From UBA4055 sp964648295 (GTDB lineage: Bacteria > UBA4055), in NCBI GenBank assembly GCA_964648295.1, contig CAZYNH010000009.1, forward strand, positions 38,862 to 102,861: 64,000 nucleotides of DNA, read 5' to 3'. Below, piece by piece: positions 43,248 through 50,053 of the stretch; the stretch's first letter is position 1; each line of letters opens with the position of its first letter. Under the pieces are notes generated by a model, which was given only the letters and a program-made list of their open reading frames with translations, was not told the origin of the DNA and ran no database searches. A program made the translations under genes and the position numbers.

Positions 43248-44014
43248 TATCTGACTATGCCTCTTTTTGACCTTTTGAGGAACTCGGTTATCAGCGCGAC
43301 CTTTTCCATGCCGGGAAATTCAGTTTCAAGTCTGGTCACCGCTTCCTCTGTCTTCAGGCCGCTCCTGTAGACTATCCTGTACGCGTCTGAGAGCATCTGG
43401 ATCTCGTCGTCGGTGTAACCTCTTCTTTTCAGTCCAACTTTGTTGAGCCCTGAATATCTGGCGGGCTCGCCTGCTATCATCAGGTATGGCGGAACATCTC
43501 TTTTGATCTTCGCACCGCCCTCGACCATGCAGTATGACCCTACCTGAGTGAACTGATGGACAAGCACATGTCCGCTGAGTATTGTGTTCGGGTCAACATT
43601 GCAGTGTCCGGCTATTTGGACACCGTTGGCAAGGATACATCCGCTGCCGACGACACAATCGTGAGCTATGTGGACAAAAGCCATAATGAAGCAGTCGCTC
43701 CCCACAACGGTCTTGAAGCTGTATTTGGTGCCGCGGTTCAGAAAGGCGTATTCCCGTATAACTGTTCTCTCTCCTATTTCGAGTGTGGTTTCCTCTCCCG
43801 AAAATTTCAGGTCCTGCGGTACCGTACCCAGAACCGCGCCGTTGTATATCTGAACATCTTTGCCCAGAACGGTGCCTGAAGCAAGGGTCACATGAGCCCC
43901 GATCCTGCAGTTGTCCGCTATGATCACCTTATCCTCGATTATGCTGTAGGGGCCGATCTCGACATTATTGCCTATCTGGGCTTTTGAAGAAACGATCGCT
44001 GTATTGTGTATCAT
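43247..44014 (-). CDS. lpxA: UDP-N-acetylglucosamine O-acyltransferase LpxA
   Basis: 255 residues, the family length. Hexapeptide repeats of a left-handed beta-helix from MIHNTAIVSSKAQIG to about residue 190, with FAHIAHD-like AFVHIAHDCVVGSGC holding the catalytic His and GHVLVHQFTQVGSYC after it. A C-terminal helical part follows. It performs the first lipid A step in the cytoplasm. Next to lpxC-fabZ, 14 bases away. Confidence 0.96.
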   Translation of the reverse strand: MIHNTAIVSSKAQIGNNVEIGPYSIIEDKVIIADNCRIGAHVTLASGTVLGKDVQIYNGAVLGTVPQDLKFSGEETTLEIGERTVIREYAFLNRGTKYSFKTVVGSDCFIMAFVHIAHDCVVGSGCILANGVQIAGHCNVDPNTILSGHVLVHQFTQVGSYCMVEGGAKIKRDVPPYLMIAGEPARYSGLNKVGLKRRGYTDDEIQMLSDAYRIVYRSGLKTEEAVTRLETEFPGMEKVALITEFLKRSKRGIVR

Positions 44015-44028
44015 TTTATTTCCCGTGT

Positions 44029-45435
44029 TTATTTATCGCCTTCTTTATCTATAACCATAGCCGTCATTTCGGCTTCGGCGCATTTCTGCCCGTCAACATA
44101 CGCTATTCCTTTCATCCTGCAGATGCCTCTGGAGAGCGGTCTGGTCATCTCAAGGTGCATTATCAGCTGGTCCCCCGGTACGACCGTACGCCTGAATTTA
44201 ATATTATCAAGCCCCGTAAAATATACGACCTTCGTATTTGGATCGTCAATGGAGTTCATCAGAAGAAGGCCGCCGGTCTGTCCCATAGCCTCTATTATAA
44301 GAACACCGGGCATTACAGGTTTTCCAGGAAAATGTCCGTTGAAAAAATCCTCGTTGACCGTAACATTCTTAAGCCCGACAGCCCTCTGATTAGGCGTCAT
44401 TTCAAGGAGCCTGTCAACCAGCAGCATAGGAAATCTGTGAGGCAGAAGGTTCATGATATCCTTAACATCGAAGACGAAATCTTCGTTGGGGCTTCTTTTG
44501 AATTTATTTATAATTTCATGCTTCTCAATAGCCTGTTTGAGCATTTTCACAAGCTCGATATGTGAGCCGTGCCCTCCTCTCGCGCAAAGGAAATGCGCCT
44601 TAACCGATTTTCCGAGCAGTGTCAGATCGCCGATAAGATCGAGCACCTTGTGCCTGACGGGCTCGTTTTTGAATCTGAACTGAACAGAACCGAGCACCCC
44701 CTTTGTTTCCGGGATTATCCCTTTACCCATTCCCAATTTATCCTCTATCTTCTTTCTCTCATCCGCGCTAAGCTCCCTGTCAAGGATAACAACGGAATTA
44801 TCCAGCGACCCGCCTTTTATAAGCCCTGCTTCTTTAAGAGTTTCAACTTCAGAGAGGAAACAGAATGTTCTGGTCGGGGCATAGTCTTTGATGAATTCCT
44901 CATCGAGATCATAGAGAGATGTGAACTGGGTCCCGAGCGCGGGATTCTGATAGTCGACCATATAGGTAACTTTGAATTTCTCAGCCGGCACGGCTATCAG
45001 CTCTATGCCCTTCTCGTCGTTCTTGTAGGTTATAATATCCCTGACCTCGAAATATTGTTTCGGTTTCTCCTGTTCGATAACCTTGTCCTTAAGTATATTC
45101 ACGAACTCTATGGAGCTCCCGTCCAAAACAGGCGGTTCTTCCGCGTCAAGTTCTATCAGAATATTATCGATATTGAGCCCGGAAACTGCGGCCAGGACAT
45201 GTTCAACAGTGTGGATCTTTATTCCATCCCTGCTCAAAATAGTTCCCCTTGAAATGCTGTCCACAAAGTCAATAGTAGCGGGAATGTCCACAGGCGTATC
45301 GAGATCTTTCCTTCTGAAAATTATACCGTAATCTTCCGGGGCGGGTCTGAAAACGAGTTTCGAGTTGCATCCTGTATGCAGTCCTGTTCCCGAGATCTCG
45401 GCGTTTTCTGATATAGTTCTCTGTTTCTCAAGCAT
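44029..45435 (-). CDS. lpxC-fabZ: Fused LpxC deacetylase - FabZ dehydratase
   Basis: 468 residues. LpxC part (1 to about 305): zinc ligands His79, His262 and Asp266 (HKVLDLIGD) and catalytic GGHGSH near 288-292. FabZ part (about 318-468): LLPHRFPMLLVDR and NGHFPGKPVMPGVLIIEAMGQ with His368 and Glu382. LpxC commits the cell to lipid A synthesis; FabZ makes fatty-acid precursors from the same hydroxyacyl pool. The fusion is known in Bacteroidetes and relatives and is a good taxonomic marker. Confidence 0.96.
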   Translation of the reverse strand: MLEKQRTISENAEISGTGLHTGCNSKLVFRPAPEDYGIIFRRKDLDTPVDIPATIDFVDSISRGTILSRDGIKIHTVEHVLAAVSGLNIDNILIELDAEEPPVLDGSSIEFVNILKDKVIEQEKPKQYFEVRDIITYKNDEKGIELIAVPAEKFKVTYMVDYQNPALGTQFTSLYDLDEEFIKDYAPTRTFCFLSEVETLKEAGLIKGGSLDNSVVILDRELSADERKKIEDKLGMGKGIIPETKGVLGSVQFRFKNEPVRHKVLDLIGDLTLLGKSVKAHFLCARGGHGSHIELVKMLKQAIEKHEIINKFKRSPNEDFVFDVKDIMNLLPHRFPMLLVDRLLEMTPNQRAVGLKNVTVNEDFFNGHFPGKPVMPGVLIIEAMGQTGGLLLMNSIDDPNTKVVYFTGLDNIKFRRTVVPGDQLIMHLEMTRPLSRGICRMKGIAYVDGQKCAEAEMTAMVIDKEGDK

Positions 45436-45609
45436 CTTTTTCTCCGTTTTTTTGAAAAATATCGGGAAAAATGCGATTTTATCGGGACAAAATCAACAAA
45501 AAACTTGTAAGAGCTTGTATAAATATATTTTATGTCGTAAATTTACGGACTTCTGAAACAAAATTTCAGGAGCGAAGTAAGAAGCGGATAAAATAAACGG
45601 GGTAATTGA

Positions 45610-46554
45610 ATGGGAAAATCACTTTATTCAGCATTTTGTATCTTTCTGGGATTGGCGATCTCCGGCTGCGGAGGTAAAGCAAAGGATGATATCAATAGGG
45701 ACTATCTGAGCAACATCGAGCGCAGGGAAAGCTATGTACTCGGAACGGATATGGGTAAAATGATAAAGAACGCCGGCGATTACAGAAACGAGTTCTCCGA
45801 AGAATACTTTCTTATGGGATTCGAAGATGTTTTTCTGAGCAGAGGTTCTAAAGGCCCCGTCGAAGAAATAAGGAGAGCTTTTGCCAGCCAGGACTCGGCC
45901 GGAATGCTGATAGAGAACATTGTTCTTAAAGGAATAACTGAAAGAAAGGCGAGACAGAGTTATATGATAGGAGTTTTTCACGGCGACACAATGCAGGGCA
46001 GCCCAGAAGTTTTCAATGTTGAATGTTTTAAAAAAGGTTTCAGTGACGAGCTCAATGATATGCCGCTCCTCCTTAACGGCGATGAAATGAATTTAATAAG
46101 AGAGGAAAGCAGAAAAAGGATAGAGAGGCTGCATCAGAACGCCGATCTCAATGTCAGCGCCGAGGAAAAACTAATAATCAACAGAGAATTCATGGAACAG
46201 AATGCAAAAAGAGAGGCGGTGAAAACACTTCCGAGCGGGCTTCAGTATGCTGTCATCAGGGAATGCGCCGGGAGAAAGGTCTCAGGAACGGAAAAAGTGA
46301 AAGTGAATTACCGGGGATTTTTTGTTGACGGAAGGGAATTCGACAGCTCTTACAAAAAAGGTTCGCCCGCAGAATTCTCTCTTAACGACAACATCATTAA
46401 AGGATGGAAAGAGGGGCTAAGCCTAATGAGAACAGGATCGCGGTATAAGTTTTTCCTGCCTCCGCATCTGGCTTACGGCGAAGAGGGATTCATGGATGTC
46501 GCTCCAAATTCGGCTCTCGTTTACGATATAGAATTACTTGAAATAATTGAATAA
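45610..46554 (+). CDS. FKBP-type peptidyl-prolyl isomerase lipoprotein
   Basis: 314 residues. Lipobox AISGC after a short signal peptide. An N-terminal FkpA/Mip-type dimerisation region (helical, from about 40 to 200) is followed by an FKBP domain: TLPSGLQYAVIRECAG, VKVNYRGFFVDGREFDSSYK, WKEGLSLMRTGSRYKFFLPP, PNSALVYDIELLE. A periplasmic folding factor attached to a membrane. It starts a long same-strand run of envelope genes and is followed 15 bases on by a second isomerase lipoprotein. Confidence 0.88.
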   Translation: MGKSLYSAFCIFLGLAISGCGGKAKDDINRDYLSNIERRESYVLGTDMGKMIKNAGDYRNEFSEEYFLMGFEDVFLSRGSKGPVEEIRRAFASQDSAGMLIENIVLKGITERKARQSYMIGVFHGDTMQGSPEVFNVECFKKGFSDELNDMPLLLNGDEMNLIREESRKRIERLHQNADLNVSAEEKLIINREFMEQNAKREAVKTLPSGLQYAVIRECAGRKVSGTEKVKVNYRGFFVDGREFDSSYKKGSPAEFSLNDNIIKGWKEGLSLMRTGSRYKFFLPPHLAYGEEGFMDVAPNSALVYDIELLEIIE

Positions 46555-46569
46555 AAAATGGAGATTATA

Positions 46570-47457
46570 ATGAAGACATTATGCGCTTTATGCCTCATGC
46601 TGATAATGGTCGTGTCATGCGCACAAAAAACTGAAAGCGGCAAAGCGGTGAAAGAAGAACCCGCACAGGCAGAAAATGTGGATTTAACGAAAACCAAACC
46701 TGTCGCTACAATTGAGACGAGCCTCGGGACAGTAAAGGTTGAGTTATGGCCGGATATAGCCCCTGTAACTGCAGGCAATTTTATCGGCCTTGCAAACGGA
46801 ACAAAGGAATGGAAAGACCCTCTGTCAGGAACTATGACTAAAAAACCGTTTTATGACGGGCTCATATTTCACAGGGTAATAAAGGATTTCATGATCCAGG
46901 GCGGATGTCCTCTGGGAACCGGGTCAGGAGGACCGGGATATAAATTCGAAGATGAAACTTATGCGAAAGGAGAGGAAGTAAAAGGCGAGATCAAGGACGA
47001 TGAGACCGCACTGCTGGTTTTTCAGACGATCTTTCTTCCATACCTTCAGGCTGGAGGAGGCGACAGGAGCAAACTAGATAAAGATATAATGGACATAACC
47101 GACGCATGTATGAAGAACAACAACGGTACTGCTATTATGGCACATCCGGTAGAATACTACATTGAAAAAACTAAATTCAACGGCAAGGTCTACAGACAGG
47201 GAAAACTGCTTGCGCCTGTTGCATACTCAACGATTGCCATGGCCAACTCGGGACCCAATACTAACGGATCGCAGTTCTTTATTGTCACCAAGAAAGAGGG
47301 TACGCCCTGGCTTGACGGGAAACACACTGTGTTCGGAAAAGTAATAGAGGGGATGGAGGTTGTCCACAAAATAGAAGATGTGGAAAAAGGAGCTCAGGAC
47401 AGGCCGAAGGAAGACGTAAAGATACTGAAAATCAGAGTGGGTATACCAAAGAAATAA
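46570..47457 (+). CDS. Cyclophilin-type isomerase lipoprotein with insertion
   Basis: 295 residues from ATG 46570 (GGAG 6 bases upstream; the ATG at 46558 has none). Lipobox MVVSC. The cyclophilin core is split: the first half (TSLGTVKVELWPDIAPVT, FHRVIKDFMIQGG) and the last (MANSGPNTNGSQFFIV, HTVFGKVIEG) match the next gene closely. About 65 extra residues (from EVKGEIKDDETALLVFQTIF to KVYRQGKLLAP) lie between. Probably a periplasmic fold catalyst; the role of the insert is unknown. It looks like a tandem duplicate of the next gene. Confidence 0.85.
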   Translation: MKTLCALCLMLIMVVSCAQKTESGKAVKEEPAQAENVDLTKTKPVATIETSLGTVKVELWPDIAPVTAGNFIGLANGTKEWKDPLSGTMTKKPFYDGLIFHRVIKDFMIQGGCPLGTGSGGPGYKFEDETYAKGEEVKGEIKDDETALLVFQTIFLPYLQAGGGDRSKLDKDIMDITDACMKNNNGTAIMAHPVEYYIEKTKFNGKVYRQGKLLAPVAYSTIAMANSGPNTNGSQFFIVTKKEGTPWLDGKHTVFGKVIEGMEVVHKIEDVEKGAQDRPKEDVKILKIRVGIPKK

Positions 47458-47475
47458 CAAAATATGGAATTCAAT

Positions 47476-48006
47476 ATGAACAGAATTATGGCAGTGCTGA
47501 AAACCTCTTTAGGAGATATAAAGCTTGAATTATGGCCTGATATAGCGCCGGAAACGGTGGATAATTTTACAGGCCTTTCTTCAGGCGCAAAAGAATGGGC
47601 GGACCCGAAAACAGGACAGTCCGTATCCAAACCTTTTTATAACGGAATAATTTTTCACAGGGTGATCGATGATTTCATGATCCAGGCGGGATGTCCGGTA
47701 GGTAACGGAACCGGCGGGCCGGGATACGATTTTGAAGACGAGTGTTTTGACAGCGAAGGAAAGCTCAAAGCAAAAGTGGAATACGGATCGATAGCCATGG
47801 CAAATGCGGGTCCTGACACGAACGGGTCGCAGTTTTTTATCGTAACAAGGAAAAGCGGCTGCGACTGGCTGAACGGAAAACATACTGTTTTCGGGAAAGT
47901 CGTTGAGGGAATGGATGTGGCGCATAAGATCGAGAATGCCCCGAGAGACGCTATGGATAAGCCTCTTAAGAAAATAACCATAAATTCGGTTGAGATAGTT
48001 AAATAA
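47476..48006 (+). CDS. Cytoplasmic cyclophilin-type peptidyl-prolyl isomerase
   Basis: 176 residues from ATG 47476 (GGA 7 bases upstream; 47464 is also possible and adds 4 residues). A plain single-domain cyclophilin: TSLGDIKLELWPDIAPETVD, FHRVIDDFMIQAG, MANAGPDTNGSQFFIVT, WLNGKHTVFGKV. No signal peptide, so cytoplasmic. It is the sister of the lipoprotein copy just upstream, without the insertion. Confidence 0.9.
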   Translation: MNRIMAVLKTSLGDIKLELWPDIAPETVDNFTGLSSGAKEWADPKTGQSVSKPFYNGIIFHRVIDDFMIQAGCPVGNGTGGPGYDFEDECFDSEGKLKAKVEYGSIAMANAGPDTNGSQFFIVTRKSGCDWLNGKHTVFGKVVEGMDVAHKIENAPRDAMDKPLKKITINSVEIVK

Positions 48007-48024
48007 CAAGCCGGCAGGGGAATT

Positions 48025-48906
48025 TTGACTGAGATATTGAAAGGCGGCCCGAAAGCGAAAGAGATGTATCCCGAATTCATAAAGAGGACTGAAGGACTCA
48101 GATCCTCCGGGATAATACCGAAGGCCGCGATTTTTATCGCCGCTGAAGACGCAGGCGTAGAGGTTTATGCCTCAGCTATACAGAAGAATTGTTCGAAGGC
48201 CGGCATTGAAAGCATCATATTAAGGTTCGGAAGAGGAGTTACTACGGACGATCTGGTAAAAGAGATCGGGAAGGCTAATTCGGACATTACTGTACACGGG
48301 ATAATTGTAATGCTGCCGATATGGAAAGGCCTCGATGTAAACAGGATTATCAGCAGCGTGTCCCCGATAAAGGACATTGACGGGGTAACCCCGATCAATG
48401 CCGGGAAACTGGTAATGGGGGACGAATCTTTCCATCCGAGTACAGCCGCCGCATGCAGAGAGATACTGTCAGCATACGGGCACGACCCTGCGGGAAAGCA
48501 TGTTGTGATCATCGGCAGATCGAACATCGTAGGTAAACCACTTGCCAACATACTTGTCCGGAAAGGTGTGGACGCTACTGTCACTCTCTGCCATTCCCGT
48601 ACGCGGGATCTTGCGGAAATATGCAGGACCGCGGATATCCTGGTCGCCGCGATAGGTTCACCGCGATTTGTTACAAAGGAATTCACGAACTCCGGACAGA
48701 TAATTATTGATGTGGGAATGAACGAGGTAATAGAGAACGGTGTTCCTGTACTTACCGGCGATGTTGATTATGAGAATGTCAAAGACCATGTAAAAGCTAT
48801 AACCCCTGTTCCTGGCGGTGTAAGCCCGTTCACACACATCTCACTTATAAAGAACATTTTAAAAGCGGTAGAACTTCAGACTGTTGAACAAACCGGCAGA
48901 GTGTGA
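48025..48906 (+). CDS. folD: FolD-family protein with degenerate catalytic site
   Basis: 293 residues, normal length for FolD. TTG start with AGGGG upstream. The NAD(P) fold is clear: VVIIGRSNIVGKPLANILV and ADILVAAIGSPRF, and PVPGGVSPFTH near the end. In the folate pocket Tyr48 is kept, but the residue four after it is Ile52 where FolD has the catalytic Lys. The Gln of the usual VQLPLP is Met96 (VMLPIW). Asp119 of DIDG is kept. Dehydrogenase activity may remain while cyclohydrolase activity is doubtful. Neighbours are isomerases and a secretion protein, not folate genes. Confidence 0.75.
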   Translation: MTEILKGGPKAKEMYPEFIKRTEGLRSSGIIPKAAIFIAAEDAGVEVYASAIQKNCSKAGIESIILRFGRGVTTDDLVKEIGKANSDITVHGIIVMLPIWKGLDVNRIISSVSPIKDIDGVTPINAGKLVMGDESFHPSTAAACREILSAYGHDPAGKHVVIIGRSNIVGKPLANILVRKGVDATVTLCHSRTRDLAEICRTADILVAAIGSPRFVTKEFTNSGQIIIDVGMNEVIENGVPVLTGDVDYENVKDHVKAITPVPGGVSPFTHISLIKNILKAVELQTVEQTGRV

Positions 48907-48943
48907 GTTTAAAATCCGAACTGAATAAAAAACGGAGCAGAAA

Positions 48944-50035
48944 ATGAGCTCGACGATAAATATAAAGAGCATTATGATCATGCTGCTGGTCTTAATATCA
49001 GCAGGCAATGTATTCTCAAGACCTTCCGAGGCCGGCGTAATATTCCTTACGATATCACCGGGCGCCAGGCCCACGGGAATGGGCGACTCGTTCGTTGCGA
49101 TAGCGGATGACGCGACGGCTTCATGGTGGAATCCCGCCGGTCTGGCGAGACAGACGGGCAGGGAACTGACTTTCATGCACGCTAACTGGCTGCCCGGTTT
49201 TAATCTTAACGATATGTATTATGATTTCGTCGCCTACAAACAGGAAATTCCCGGGCTTGGAACAGTCGGCGGGCACATAACATATTTCTATCTGGGCGAA
49301 CAGAACAGGACGAGCGAGTTCAGCAGTGATGTGATAGGAACATTTAAAACTTATGAAACAGCCGCCGCGCTATCATACGGAACGGACCTGTCGGACAATC
49401 TGTTCATCGGACTGAACGCGAAATTCATTTATTCACACCTCTCGGACGCAGGCGCCGGAAAAGAAAAGGGATCGGGTATCGGCCACAGCATGGCTCTCGA
49501 CCTCGGATTTCTTTATCAGACGGAATATGATCTTGACATAGGCCTGACGGTATCAAATTTAGGCCCGAAAATATCTTATATTGATTATGAACAGGCTGAT
49601 CCTCTTCCGACAACGATGAGGCTGGGACTGGCCTACTATCTGTTTTACGATGAATACAACTCTCTCGTGCTTACAGGAGATATGACAAAGCTACTGGTGC
49701 GCAGGGGAAAAGACCTTGACGAAGGTGAACCGGGGATAGATACTTCAGACGAGTGGAACTACACGGATCCTATATGGAAAGCCGTCTTCACTTCCTGGAC
49801 CGATGATGACGGTGTAAGGGATGTAGTTTACGGAATCGGAGCCGAATACTGGTATAACAAAATGATATCTTTAAGAATGGGGTTCTGGAACGACGACATG
49901 GGAAAAATAAGTGCAACGACATACGGTACAAGCCTCAGATATGATCAGTACATTTTCGATTTCTCATATCTTGACGCGGGAGAAGGGCACCCGCTGACTG
50001 ACACTATGAGATTTTCTTTAAATATCGGATTCTAA
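48944..50035 (+). CDS. porV: PorV/PorQ-family outer-membrane protein
   Basis: 363 residues. Signal peptide with cut near VFSRP, then SEAGVIFLTISPGARPTGMG, DSFVAIADDATASWWNPAGL and FMHANWLPGF, all typical of PorV/PorQ (UPF0164), a FadL-like barrel. The C-terminus ends in an aromatic residue (SLNIGF). In Bacteroidetes PorV shuttles cargo for type IX secretion. The next gene ends in a type IX sorting domain, so the two probably act together. Confidence 0.86.
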   Translation: MSSTINIKSIMIMLLVLISAGNVFSRPSEAGVIFLTISPGARPTGMGDSFVAIADDATASWWNPAGLARQTGRELTFMHANWLPGFNLNDMYYDFVAYKQEIPGLGTVGGHITYFYLGEQNRTSEFSSDVIGTFKTYETAAALSYGTDLSDNLFIGLNAKFIYSHLSDAGAGKEKGSGIGHSMALDLGFLYQTEYDLDIGLTVSNLGPKISYIDYEQADPLPTTMRLGLAYYLFYDEYNSLVLTGDMTKLLVRRGKDLDEGEPGIDTSDEWNYTDPIWKAVFTSWTDDDGVRDVVYGIGAEYWYNKMISLRMGFWNDDMGKISATTYGTSLRYDQYIFDFSYLDAGEGHPLTDTMRFSLNIGF

Positions 50036-50053
50036 GGATAAGAAAAGCATAAA

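Noticed and set aside
46558..46569. Upstream ATG of the cyclophilin lipoprotein
   Set aside because: No Shine-Dalgarno before it, whereas the second ATG has GGAG 6 bases upstream and gives a standard signal peptide.
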